Below are positions 11,029-23,175 of a stretch of DNA of 64,000 bases, piece after piece; position 1 is the stretch's first letter, and every line of letters begins with the position of its first letter. A model generated the notes under the pieces. That model had not been told where the DNA came from and did no database searches. It was given only the letters and a program-made list of their open reading frames with translations. Both the position numbers and the translations under genes were made by a program. The stretch comes from Saprolegnia diclina VS20 (Eukaryota; Oomycota; Saprolegniomycetes; Saprolegniales; Saprolegniaceae): contig NW_008246091.1 of the NCBI RefSeq assembly GCF_000281045.1, positions 419,474-483,473 on the forward strand, in the 5' to 3' direction.

Positions 11029-13330
11029 ATGCGGACCTTGGTAGGACGACGCGCGTGGCACCAGTGGGGGCTCCGGCGCCATCTGCACCACTTCCAGGCG
11101 CCTCGGCTCTCGGACTTGGTCCTCATCCGCCACGGCGAGAGCGAAGGCAACGTGGCCCGCGAGCGCTCGATCAAGGGCGACCACAGCCTCTTTAGCGGCG
11201 AGTTCAAGCACCGCCATAGCTCCAACTGGCGACTCACGGACCGTGGCCGCGAGCAGGCCGAGGCCGCCGGCGAGTGGCTGCGCAAGAACGACATGGTCTA
11301 TTTTGACCGATACCTCGTGTCCGAGTACCTCCGCGCGATGGAGACGGCCGCGCGCCTCAACCTGCCGGACGCCCAGTGGTACGCCGAGATGCTCCTGCGC
11401 GAGCGCGATTGGGGCCAAATGGACCTCATGTCGGAGGACGAGCGCTTCAAGAACATGTACGACGAGCTCGTGCGGCGCGACCTCGACCGCTTCTACTACG
11501 CGCCGCCGGGCGGCGAGTCGATGGCGGCCGTCGCGCAGCGCGTCGACCGCATGCTCTGCGTCTTGCACCGCGAGCTCCCGGGCAAGAAGGCGGTCGTTGT
11601 CTGCCACAGCGAGGTCATGTGGGCGCTCCGGACGCGCCTCGAGCGCATGTCACAAGAGACGTTTCGCGAGCTCCAGATGAGCGGGCGCATGGTCGACCAG
11701 ATCCACAACGCGCACATTCTGCACTACACGCGGACCGACCCGGGCACGGGCAAGGTCGCGCCCTTCTTCACGCACATGCGGTCGGTGTGCCCCTGGAACG
11801 AGAAGCTCAGTCCGAAAGGCTGGATCAAGATCAACCGACCGGTGTACGACAACGAGATGATGCTTGCAATCGCCGAGCGCGTGCCCCGTATGATCGTCTC
11901 GGAGGAGTACCTCCAGCAGACGTACCGCCCGGACAAGAAGCGGCTCTACTGCGACGACGCCGAGTCGCCCAACAAGCACACGTTCTGCGCCGAGACAGAC
12001 CCGAACATTTTGCACCCGGTCCTCGCCGTGCCATTGCCCAAGGTCACGCTCCAGAACGTCGTTGTCGTCAACAAGATGACGCGGTACCAGCACGAAGAGT
12101 CGCTGTACGGCAACTCGGGGTTGGTGCTCGGCTCAGCACGCAACGTCTCATGATGGGCGCATAGGGAAGCGCTGAAGAAGCAAATGTCGATGCGAGGCTT
12201 TGTCTACGACCGCCTCAAGGCCAGCCACGACCACCACATTGACGCGATCGACGACATCACGTCCACGTACTGCTCTCCCTTATGCAACCCTTTGGTCTAT
12301 AGTCATTTCGATGCTGTAGGTTCAAAGAGTACGACATCAACTGCACGATTGTCAACGCCCACGAGCTCACGCATGACGCGTACGACGGCGCCGACATGAT
12401 CTTCTCGGCGGGCGGCGACGGCACGTTTCTGAAAGCAGCGAGCTTTGTCAACAAGCCGATCCCTGTCGCGGGCCTCAACACGGACTCGGCGCGCAGCGAA
12501 GGCAACCTCTGCGCGTACTCGATCGACGCGTCGTGCCACCGCTTTAGCATTGGTCTCGACCGGCTCCTGACGGGCGACTTTCGCTGGCGACACCGGCAGC
12601 GCATCCGCGTCGGCATGGTCAACCAAGAAGGCTTCAAGTACGAGCTCCCGCGGTATGCGCTCAACGAGGTACATGGTTTGCGCGCAGGTCAAGACGACGA
12701 CGTATGCATGTGTAGGTCTTTATTGCCGAGAGCGATGCGTCCCGGCCGTCCCACTACAACATTGGCATTGACCAGCAGCAGCGCGAATCGCACCGAAGCA
12801 GCGGCATCATCGTGTGCACTGGGACGGGCTCGAGCGCGTGGCACTACTCGGCGGTACGTCGGGCCGATGACGTGGCAGCGCCTCATGCGCGGACGCTATT
12901 CTAGTCGCAAATCCACCGCGAGCAGATCTCTAGCGTCCTCCACGCGATGGACTTTCATACGTACACGAACGAGACCGTGACCGAGATCACAGAAATGTAC
13001 TTGCGACGCCGACGCCGTAGCTCATGGGGTTGTAGGCTCAACAAGCAGAACATGTTTGCGGAAGACTCGGTCGACATGGGCTATGTCGTGCGCGAGCCCA
13101 TTATCAACGCCACGTTTGGCGACATTCGCTTCCGGCGCGGGAAGGCGCGCCGCGTCTCGATGCGGTCGCTCGGGTGGGATATGAAGGTCAACCTCGACGG
13201 CCTCTACTCGGTGCCGCTCAACTATGGCGTCCAAGCCGTCATGAAGATCTGCACCGAGCCGCAGTACGTGCTGCGAACTGTCGACTTTAGTCGGTCGACG
13301 GATGCGGCCTTGGACAAGGATTTCCCCTAA
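11029..13330 (+). CDS. Fusion protein: histidine phosphatase (PGM-like) + NAD kinase (NADK2-like)
   Basis: A 688-residue two-enzyme protein. N-terminal histidine-phosphatase domain (about 28-230): LIRHGES with catalytic His35, conserved Arg102 in LRAMETA, acid Glu125 in RERDWG, and second His193 in VCHSEV. C-terminal NAD kinase (about 340-688) of the mitochondrial NADK2 type: VVVVNKMTRYQ start, GGDGT at 429-433, NTDSARSEG, LNEVFIAESDASR and CTGTGSSAW. Introns: 12120-12164, 12267-12319, 12669-12715, 12854-12904, 12997-13035; the last is 39 nt and in frame, so it might be retained. The kinase begins inside the long first exon, before the first intron, so this is one gene. The Arg-rich, acid-poor N-terminus suggests mitochondrial import. 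It should make NADP from NAD; the phosphatase substrate is unknown. Confidence 0.85.
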
Positions 13331-13850
13331 CATGGTGTTGATACAAGCGTCTGTACATGTGTACATGTGCGTCGACGCACATCGCGTGCACGACGAGGAG
13401 CTGCTTCTGCATGGTCCCGTTGTTGTAGCATGCGAAGCAAACCCATCCAATTCCATTGCATCGTACGCGTACCTGCGACAGCAGCAGCCGGCTTGTCGTT
13501 CGTACTCGCTGGCGATCATTCGTTGGGCGCAATTGCGCCGACTGACGCCAGGCCCCGCCCTTGGGTGCGCAGCTGGCGCCTCACCCAACGGCCCGCGCAA
13601 CGGCCATGGCCCATCGAGGCCGCGATAGCGCAGTTGCTACGCCGGTCGGCAGCGCTTCTCGCCAGCGCCATCTCGGCGAGCCCGTCGCGGCCCGGCGCGA
13701 CCGCAGCTGCGGCTCTGATCCGTGCAGCTGCCCGCGACAAATTTAGCGCATACAATCGCCAAGTGCCAAAAAAACGGCCGAATTATATCCAATTGGGGCG
13801 CTCGGCCTTTACCTCATTTCGGAACCCCATCTTCCGAGCCGGCGTTGGTA
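13331..13850. other. Intergenic region
   Basis: About 520 bases between the NAD-kinase fusion and the MAP kinase. No supported gene. An AT-rich patch (AATTATATCC, about 13784) lies about 65 bases before the kinase start and may belong to its promoter. Confidence 0.5.
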
Positions 13851-15704
<1,854 letters not shown>

Positions 15705-15998
15705 GCGCATTTAGAAGAGGAGCGCGTCTGTATGTATAATTCGATTAACTAGCAAGTGGTGTACCAATACTAAGTAGGACGAGCGACGGTCTAGAATGGA
15801 CATACCTTGTCCATGACTCAGTGCACGCAGGAAGCTTGAGCGACGAGCCACATCGCAGCCCACCGAGGTCGCACGCACGAGGTGCGTCGCAGTCACAATG
15901 AGCGTCGACAGTGAATGGACGTTCTTGTGTACACATGGAAAATGGACTTTTTTTTGTCATCCAAAAAACAAAATATTTGCGCAGTGTCGACGCTGGGG

Positions 15999-16733
15999 TT
16001 AGGCGTGGACCACAAGCGCCGACCAATAGTCCACTTCGGCTTGGCTCAAATGCTCGTCAGGCGACGCGACCGTCGTCGACAGCGACACAAGATCGGCTGG
16101 CGCCGTCGCAGCCTGTGCCGGCAACCGCATCGCAATTTCATCCATCGAAGCAAAGCTGCGGGCGACGTAGTCCGAGCCGATGGGCGCTGGCGCGATGTTG
16201 TTCCAGTTGAGGTCCATGGCTTCAATTTGTGCGTATACGTCCAAGACCGTGTCGTCCGGCGTCGTGGAGAGTGCCTTCGCCGTCTTTCTCAGGACGGGAC
16301 GACCGCTGGGCTTGACGCTGCACTTGATCGCGAGTCCTTTCTCGCCCATCCGCTGCCACCGGCTCTGGCATTGTCTATAACTAATGAAGCATCGACATAT
16401 GAGTCCTCGTCATGCTGTCGTATGCGGCGTACTTGCGCGTCCCGACGATCGTGGCGATCTTGGGCCACTTGGTGGTGACGCTCAAAGCGTAGCAGAGTCG
16501 GGCGTCTTCGTCCCGACTCCAAATGCGCTTGTTCGTGTTGCCAGTGATAGTTAACCATTTCTGGCGGCAACTGGCAGCGCTGCGGCCGGGAAAGCCTGTC
16601 GCGATCAGCTTCCACGTCGTGCCGTCGGGGTCGAGACGCTTGAGGGCCGCACGCTACAGTCGACTGTGAGGCGGCTTGCACATGCCTCGGTGCAAATACA
16701 AACCTCAGCAGCCGTCCACTGGTTCTGGCTCAT
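15999..16733 (-). CDS. Two-repeat Myb/SANT DNA-binding protein, copy A
   Basis: A 208-residue predicted nuclear transcription factor. Three exons; introns 16654-16703 and 16375-16432. Two Myb repeats: the first with TTWKLIA and GFPGRSAASCRQKW, the second with IWSRDED, KWPKIATIVGTRK, then across the intron QCQSRWQRMGEKG. The splice between K and QC restores the canonical third helix, which supports the model. The acidic C-terminal half could activate transcription. A diverged paralogue, in opposite orientation, is at 36626-37377, and a broken third copy at about 37605-37790. Tail to tail with the MAP kinase, 294 bases away. Confidence 0.82.
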
Positions 16734-17458
16734 TGTTGTTGTCGGATGTCAATTGCAAAGTGAACCTTTCATTCAAGCGCCCAGAATCGCCACGAATCGC
16801 GCCACCACTTGCGCCATATGTATCAAGTTGATACAAAGTTGAATTGCTGATCGCGGCAAGTGGCAAAACAACCTGATCCAACCAGTGTCTTGTGCGAAGG
16901 TGCAGTTGCGAGATTTCTGTCCAATGAGACCGCTCGGCGTTTCTGCTCGGGTGGCAATCCGGGTTTGATGATCAGCACCTTATGGCTTTATGCATCCAAT
17001 GATCAACAATGAAAACATATGACCTTATTTGATACATCGGTACTTCAACAAACCAGCGTGCTGGCCTGCGTCGAGCGATGCCATTAGTCGAGCGACTTGA
17101 TGTATTGATGACGAAACATGATAAGATCACTTTGGGAATGTTTCGAGTCGGTGAAAAGACACGCAGTGCTGTTGTCCAAGTGAGCCTGCAAAATTCAAAC
17201 TGCAATTGGCTGCCGCCGCCATCGACCCCTCCAAATGCTGGGTCGCTTGGACGTACTCGGCATTGCGAGATCTCGCGGCAAGTACATACGCTGCAAAGCC
17301 GTCCGCGAGCCCTTGCAAGGGACACAACATAGCTCGCTAGCCGGTTTTCTCACACTAAATAGAGATGATGTAGAACACTATCCATACCCAGTCGGAAACG
17401 ATAGCAAGACAATAAAGTCGAAAATAGTGTGCCTCCTGTGGTATCTTGAAAAGTCGCG
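16734..17458. other. Divergent intergenic region upstream of Myb A and the RIIa-like gene
   Basis: About 725 AT-richer bases with no gene. The part nearest the Myb start has a diverged counterpart before Myb copy B (36340-36625), with shared patches such as TTTGTTGAAGTA and CATTGGACAGA. It contains the palindrome at 16820-16834. Confidence 0.55.
16820..16834. promoter_or_regulatory. Palindrome upstream of Myb A
   Basis: GTATCAAGTTGATAC, an odd-length perfect palindrome about 90-100 bases before the Myb A start codon. Related TATCAACTTGA sequences occur at a similar distance before Myb B (about 36530) and at 37611-37624 before the broken third copy. Candidate factor-binding site, possibly autoregulatory. 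Confidence 0.4.
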
Positions 17459-18052
17459 ATGGCCCCCAAGACGTTGGCGCGGAATGAAGCGCTCCTCGAT
17501 GAGATGACGAGCTACTCGCTGGGCAACTACGTCAAAGACATGATGGCGATTCTCATGGAGCGTCTCATCGTGGACCTGCCCAACGACCCGCTCAACTACC
17601 TCATCGACCTCGTCCAGAACGACCCACGCATCATCGCGCTCGACGAGGAGGCGCGCTACAGCCGCATGGACTTGCGCTCGATCAAGACCAAGCAAACGCT
17701 TCTCAAAGCCATCTACGACGACCTTAGGGTCTACGAGAAAGCGCCGTTTGTGTCGGCTGTCGTCGCCTCCAAGCTCCTGCGCCAGCACTTTCCGCGCCAC
17801 GCCAACGACATTGTGAACGCTGTCGTGCAGACCGAGAAGGCGCTACCACCCAAGGTGACCTTGCGCGACTTTAACACTGTCGCCCTGGCCGTCCTCGCAC
17901 GTTCGTTGCATCTGCGCCCTCTCGTAGTACGCGGCTCATTGTGCTTTGCTGATAGGGCCGGCGAGTACCTAGTGTTTCTTGCAGCTAGGTATACGAGCAA
18001 CGAGACGACAATATTGTGCATCAACTATTTCGTGCTCGGAAAACGAGAATAA
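17459..18052 (+). CDS. RIIa/DPY-30-type dimerisation protein, probably ciliary
   Basis: About 197 residues. Residues about 18-55 (YSLGNYVKDMMAILMERLIV, then LPNDPLNYLIDLVQ) resemble the short helical docking/dimerisation domain of PKA RII subunits and several axonemal proteins; the overall plan recalls EFCAB10-like proteins. The rest is helical with no catalytic motif. The C-terminal 40 residues after AVLARS look less protein-like, and candidate splice sites around 17900-17990 mean that the true end could differ. This gene lies just outside inverted-repeat arm A and has no counterpart beside arm B. Confidence 0.6.
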   Translation: MAPKTLARNEALLDEMTSYSLGNYVKDMMAILMERLIVDLPNDPLNYLIDLVQNDPRIIALDEEARYSRMDLRSIKTKQTLLKAIYDDLRVYEKAPFVSAVVASKLLRQHFPRHANDIVNAVVQTEKALPPKVTLRDFNTVALAVLARSLHLRPLVVRGSLCFADRAGEYLVFLAARYTSNETTILCINYFVLGKRE

Positions 18053-18712
18053 AGAGAGTGGTGCGATCATAGTTGAATACAAACACAGCGCTCGCCATGC
18101 TAATTATCTTTGCCGCAAAAAGAACAGACAATGCGCCACCAGGAGCGAGATTTAAGAAAACTTGGAATGCTGTACACTGCCTTGATTGAAATAAACACGT
18201 TCAAAACCACTCTTAATTTTACGTCGGCACTTCGATACCAGGCTGCCGCAGTGTTTTTAAAGCATATATTTTGTACCACCAGACTGATGGGATGCCTAGT
18301 CTTACTGAACGAACGCCCCGCCTTTTCTATCTTAACAGCGCCATGCACTAATACAACAGTATGGTGTAAAGGTCATGGGCACAACTTTGAATCGCCTAAT
18401 TTATGGAGCTCAAGATATTTTGGCGAAGCAAACAGTGAAAAATTACCTCTAGTGTGCACTTGTGCAGTTGCTACTTGCGGCCGTGTAGAATCTTGCGGCC
18501 AATCTAGCGCCGCGTATTTGAAATGATGGGAATCGCATGGACAGCGAGTACCTCGTCCTTGTCGCGGTCGTGAAATGCATTTTCGAGGTTGAGGTCCGTG
18601 GCAGGAACGAGGCCGTCGAGATGTTGGACACGCTTCTTGTACAATTCGCTGCCTTCGTCTTTGGTCATGACAGCCTCGCGCAGCTGCAAGTAGCCATCGT
18701 GGCGCACCTAGA

Positions 18713-19576
18713 TCACCGCCCATTGACATATACATTGAAGAGTCGACCAGAGCGCACCGGGACGTTGATACCGTCGAGCACTTCGCCAGTCACCGAGTCC
18801 TTGACGACGTAGTTGGACGGTCGGTTGCCGTTGAGGCGCACGTTTATGAGCTGCGGCAGCATGAGCACACAGTGCGGCACGCTCCCGAGCCGGTTCATAT
18901 CGAGTCCGAGCCGCTGGAGCCGGCTCAAGTACATCATTTCAGGTGGCAAGTCGGGTCCGAGGCGGTTGTAGTCCAGATTGAGCTCTAGGAGCCACGAGAG
19001 GCGGCGGATGCGCGGCGGCAGCTCCGAGAGTTCGTTGTGGCTCAAACTCAAATGCTGGAGGCGACTGCACTGCGTGAGCGGCAGCGGAAAGGTCCGGAAC
19101 CGGTTGTAGTCGAGCGTCACGGTTGCTAGCTTTTTGCAGCGACCGAGCGACTCGGGGACACACGTGAGCTGGTTGCGCTCGGCATAGAGCGCTTCGAGAT
19201 GCGGGAGGGAGCCAATCTCAGTCGGCAGCGATGTGAGCGCGTTCCCGCCAAGACCGAGCACGCGCAGCTGCTGGAAGAGGGCCACTTCGGGCGACAAGAG
19301 CGAGAGCGAGTTGTTGGTCAGGTACAGTCGCCGCAGATGCGTCTTTGCCCACGAGAGTTTGGACGCTGTCGCAAACAGCTCTTTTGGCACAAGGTCGAGC
19401 TGGAGACTCGCGTGGCCAGACACGAGGCTCGACGCGAGCGGCCCGCTCAAGTCGACGGTGCCCGTCGCTGTCGCCTTTTTGAGCCGCTTCTCGAGCGCCT
19501 CGCGCACCCAGCGACGATGCCCGGACGCGATATCGACCTCGCCCTTGGCGCTGTCGAACGTAATCCCATCGGTCAT
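18713..19576 (-). CDS. Leucine-rich-repeat protein, copy A
   Basis: A 287-residue cytosolic-looking LRR protein of the Ras-group type; repeats run from about 85 to 245 with units such as LRRLYLTNNSLS, LRVLGLGGNALTSLP and LQHLSLSHNELSELP. No signal peptide or kinase. The start at 19576 (MTDG) is chosen by comparison: an upstream in-frame ATG at 19621 exists, but in copy B the same stretch has an extra base and is out of frame. Directly after the stop, a 67-residue frame down to 18504 (RHDGYLQLREAV...) is identical in both copies; it would join in frame if a 26-nt GT...AG segment were spliced. Divergent from the LPMO-like gene. Confidence 0.85.
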   Translation of the reverse strand: MTDGITFDSAKGEVDIASGHRRWVREALEKRLKKATATGTVDLSGPLASSLVSGHASLQLDLVPKELFATASKLSWAKTHLRRLYLTNNSLSLLSPEVALFQQLRVLGLGGNALTSLPTEIGSLPHLEALYAERNQLTCVPESLGRCKKLATVTLDYNRFRTFPLPLTQCSRLQHLSLSHNELSELPPRIRRLSWLLELNLDYNRLGPDLPPEMMYLSRLQRLGLDMNRLGSVPHCVLMLPQLINVRLNGNRPSNYVVKDSVTGEVLDGINVPVRSGRLFNVYVNGR

Positions 19577-20172
19577 GGAAGGAAACGGTTGACAATTCCG
19601 GAAAGTTTGCAGAAAAGCCATCGCGATGTTCCTGATGGCTTCGTTCTTTTGTGGCCAAAACGATATTTAGTCTATCTACACTCTATAGACTTTTGCTATA
19701 GTTGAGATTTTCTACGTGGACGTCGGCGTCCTAGCACTGCTCATGACTGACTACAAGTCACTGTCGGCGGCGTTGGATCTTTCGCTCGTCTCCTGCATTG
19801 CCATTGGCGCGTGAGCGCGAGATCCTGCGTTTCATTGGCTACTTGGATGTGGCACATGCCACCTACGAGCTATTTGCATTCGGCACGCGGGATCCAAACT
19901 TGAGCGAACCAGCGAGCGACCGATGGGCGTCCCCTGCCAGCGTCGAGCACCGAGCCTTTGCGCCAGTCGCGCCGCTCGGTCATGGCCTTGGCACCAACGC
20001 ATTGCGATTGTCCAGCACCGATGCGCTTGCCTGCGACCGGCGCCGACTCGGCGGAGCGACAGGGCTCGGCGCTTTTACCCGTCGCCTTTACCCGTGGTTT
20101 CTACAGCTTTGGCGCCGGCGCTACACAAGCTTATTTGCGAATTCGCCCCTCGGACTCGAACCCATCGATCGC

Positions 20173-20929
20173 ATGCTTCCGCTCCGCTGCTCTGCCCTCG
20201 GCATCTCGCTCGCGCTGGTTGCCGGCCATGGCATCGTGTCCAACCCCGCGGCCGAGTTCTCGCCCAACGTCATGCGTACGACGTACGTGGCGACGATCCA
20301 AGCCAACCTGCCCGGCAAGTTTGACGGCTCGCCGCAAGAGAATGTCGCGGCCTTTACAAGTGCCTTCAAGGTGCAGTCCCAGTTCAAGACGCTCCGCGAT
20401 ATGCTCGAGCCCCAAGGGCCGGCCTGCGGCAACTCGCTTCCGAACGCCTCCAAGAAGACGATCCCGTCCGATGGCGCCATGACGTGGCGGAACCCCGACA
20501 CGGGCGAAGGCTTCATCTCGAGCCACACGGTAGACAAACCATGGTGATTTGAGGCTCATCTTGCATGCATAGGGTCCGTGCGAGGTATGGCTGGACGACA
20601 AGCGCGTGTTCCAGAACGACGACTGCCCGACGAACTTTCCGCAAAAGCCCGCGGCCCACCTGCCGGTCGACTACTCGAGCTGCGCGGGTGACGGCTGCAT
20701 GCTTCGCTTCTACTGGCTCGCGCTGCACCAGCCCCAGTGGCAAGTGTACAGTACGTTCTCTCTTCCTTCCTTGCGTACTGGTCAGCCCAACGACCTTTCT
20801 GCGATAGAAAACTGCGTGCCACTGCAAGGCAACGGCCAAGCCGTCAAGGCCATCAAGGCCGACAAGCCATCTCCGACCATGGCGCCGGCGCCTGGCTGCA
20901 GCCTCTCGAACGGACAGTACAAGGCGTAG
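20173..20929 (+). CDS. Secreted copper oxygenase-like protein (AA17-type LPMO), copy A
   Basis: A 218-residue secreted protein; introns 20530-20572 and 20751-20807. The signal peptide ends LVAG, so the mature protein would begin with His19 (HGIVSNPAAEF), the hallmark of lytic polysaccharide monooxygenases, whose N-terminal His helps bind copper. A second candidate copper ligand is His118 in SSHTGPCEVW, completed across intron 1, and an aromatic FYWLALHQPQWQVY segment could supply the axial Tyr. Cys pairs and size fit AA17, the oomycete LPMO family acting on pectin; here the assignment is by motif, not alignment. Copy B at 33151-33908 differs at three residues. Shares a divergent promoter with the LRR gene. 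Confidence 0.75.
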
Positions 20930-21317
20930 GCGACGATAGGATACGATCTCGCGTTTCCTTTGTATCGAAAGCTCATCAAGTGTTGTCTCTGCGTCTGCCT
21001 CTGTCGGTCAGCAGCGACGCCATCAAACTTTGACAGAGATGGCCTGTCCGCAGGTTGACGAGGTACTTGTTGCAGTTGGAATATCGCAGGCGCTAAGCAC
21101 TCGGATCGATGGCAGCTTCGCTCCGCGGCTTGGTAGCTCAATATCAGTGCTATGCCATTCATCCAGTGACTCACTTTGGTGCGGCGAGCGAGGCCGCTGT
21201 AGGCTCGCGAGGCGGAAGCGACATCGTGAGATAGTTCCCAGTCACAGTATATCACGACGTCTCAGACTAAAAAGCTCCGCATCAGACACTATTCTCCGTT
21301 CTGTACCACACTATTCC

Positions 21318-21896
21318 ATGGCAAACGAACAAGCCATGGGCTACGCAAGCATCCGAGACGCGCTCTTGCCGTTCGTCCCGCCCGTGCTGCGTGTGAACGC
21401 GGCGACGCTCGAGGCGCTGCAGCCTTCGACGGACCAGCTGCGCAGCGTGCTCACTGCCGCGAACGCCAAGCGGCTCGGTCTCTTGCTCGTATGGGCGGTC
21501 GGCCTCTACAGCGCCGAGCAGATCGACGCCGCGCCGATCTTTGTCATGGGCAGCATCCTCTACGCCGTGCTCTCCAACCTCGGCGACAAGGCCACCGACT
21601 CGGTCAGCGTCGATGAGGATGGCAACGAGATCCAGCTGCCGAGCGCGTACTCGGTGTTCAACCGCAACAAGCAGCGGCTGCCTGGCCAGCTCACGACCGA
21701 AGATTTCGAGTCGCAGCTGCGCCACCGCCTACCACAAGACCATCACGACAGCAACGACGACGACGATGATATCGCTGGCGCCCATGCCGAGAACGAGGAT
21801 GACGATAGCGATGCAGAGATGCGCGAGGCCATTCGCCGGTCCCTCGAAGACGCGCAAAATGCACGGAAGAAGCACCGCCGCAAGCCACGATGCTAA
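21318..21896 (+). CDS. SAYSvFN-domain membrane protein with UIM
   Basis: A 192-residue relative of SAYSD1, an ER-membrane protein that recognises stalled, UFMylated ribosomes. Seen: a hydrophobic stretch (about 52-86, LGLLLVWAVGLYS onward), the diagnostic SAYSVFN followed by LPGQLTTEDFESQLR, an acidic linker, and a C-terminal ubiquitin-interacting motif (MREAIRRSLEDAQ), ending in a basic tail. A UIM is not typical of the animal protein and suggests ubiquitin binding. Single exon; start is the ATG at 21318 (the frame is open further upstream without motifs). It is the first gene outside arm A. Confidence 0.82.
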   Translation: MANEQAMGYASIRDALLPFVPPVLRVNAATLEALQPSTDQLRSVLTAANAKRLGLLLVWAVGLYSAEQIDAAPIFVMGSILYAVLSNLGDKATDSVSVDEDGNEIQLPSAYSVFNRNKQRLPGQLTTEDFESQLRHRLPQDHHDSNDDDDDIAGAHAENEDDDSDAEMREAIRRSLEDAQNARKKHRRKPRC

Positions 21897-21928
21897 TACA
21901 CTCTCGCCACAATCTTATCCATAGCACT

Positions 21929-23170
21929 CTACAGCGATCGGAGGAGCTTCTCAATCTCGGCGTGGACTTCCTTGTCTTCGGTCGTCTTGATGGGCACTGC
22001 CTTCGCCTTCTCGAGCCAGAGCTTGGCCTCGGTCTTGTTGCTCATTTTGAGGTACGTCTCGCCGAGCAAGAAGCTGTTCTTCTTCCAAAAACCGGGGCTA
22101 ATGCTCTCTACATCATCGCGTCAGAATATCAATGCATCAGTACACTATCAAGTGGGACTACCGGCGTCGTGAAAATGGCGCACTGCCTCCTCGTACGTGG
22201 CGGTCGGCGGCGTCCCAAAGATGACGGCCGCCGCCTTCTTCTCGTACCACGAGAGACTCGCAAACGCCAAGCACCACTGCCCGAGGATGTTGTGCGACGT
22301 GGCGTCCGTCGGGTTGAGCTCAATCGCGCGCGCGATAAACTCCTAGGTATCCGTGACGCGTCGTCGTCATCACAAGCAATATCGCCGTACCTTGATCTTG
22401 TATGCGCCTTCAATCTTCTTGGACGTCCCCAAGAACGAACCACACGTGCTGCGCAGGGTGCTCAACCTCTGCACCAAGTAAAGACACAAGATGTACCTTG
22501 TCATGATGCCCATCCACTTGTTGCTCATGGCGTGGTTGGGGTTGACCGCGTACGCTTCCTCGGCGTACTTGAGGCCCTGCGTGCAAGCGTCAAGTGGACT
22601 GCAAAGCAAGAGGACACGACGCACCTCAAACGCCAGCGTCTTCTTGCCGTCGTCGCTCGCACTGTCGGGCATCATGTCCTGGCATGACCGCGCGCACCGC
22701 CAGAGCTAGCCACATATATAAGCATGCGTGCACAGGATAAGGTTGTCATGTACGAGTTCCACGTCCTTGGGGTAGTGCTGGAGGTTCGTCGCCAAGTACG
22801 CGTGCAAGTCTCGGAACCGAACCTAAGGCAACCGTTGAGCAAGAGAATTGACTGCGTGTAGTGAACCTGGTCGTAGAGCTCGTCGGCGTGGCGGAGAATG
22901 GACTCAATCGATGGCGCTTCGCCTGCAGGTGCGCGGGCCGCCGGGAGGCTTCGCGTTGCCGGCTGGGCTGGGACCACGGGCGCCGGCGCTGCGACCGGAG
23001 TTGCTACATCCATACAGTCGGTCGACGCATCGCAGGACTATCGACATACGTGGCAGCGGCGTCGGGTTCGAATCCATGTTCATTTCGTTGTCGGGATACA
23101 CGCTCTTTTCGGCAAGAAGCGGCGGCATAACAGACTCGGGCAACGGGCGGTGCTGGGCCGTGTGGGTCAT
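21929..23170 (-). CDS. RMDN-like TPR protein (regulator of microtubule dynamics family)
   Basis: A 301-residue protein in eight exons; introns 23004-23049, 22823-22866, 22706-22753, 22577-22624, 22449-22496, 22343-22390, 22108-22161. After a Pro/Ala-rich N-terminus (about 40-80), a helical TPR-like array reads ADELYDQVRFRDL, DVELLWRCARS, GLKYAEEAYAVNPNHA, AYKIKEFIARAIELNP, SWYEKKAAAVIFG, then KTEAKLWLEKA, matching the order of RMDN1-3 (FAM82) proteins, which act at mitochondria, ER contacts and microtubules. Intron 5 has an alternative acceptor 12 nt upstream. No membrane anchor is visible, unlike RMDN2/3. The start codon lies only 5 bases after the stop of the gene upstream on the same strand. 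Confidence 0.82.
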
Positions 23171-23175
23171 GGACG

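Larger units (their letters stand above)
18056..21080. repeat. Inverted segmental duplication, arm A (~3.0 kb)
   Basis: Near-identical, in opposite orientation, to 33000-36027. Left boundary near 18056 (GAGTGGTGCG shared); right boundary at 21080, where TTGCAGTTGGA is the last shared sequence. It contains the LRR gene A, the LPMO-like gene A, the divergent promoter between them (19577-20172, otherwise empty) and an AT-rich 3' tail (18056-18503). Coding differences between arms are few: about 6 of 287 residues in the LRR protein and 3 of 218 in the secreted protein. Confidence 0.92.

Noticed and set aside
18110-18526. 138-codon frame present in both inverted arms (also 35538-35954)
   Set aside because: Its conservation is explained by the near-identity of the whole arm; it is antisense to the LRR gene tail, AT-rich, and lacks protein features.
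19577-19621. Upstream ATG for LRR gene A
   Set aside because: Copy B has an extra base there, so the extension is out of frame, which argues against coding function in either copy.
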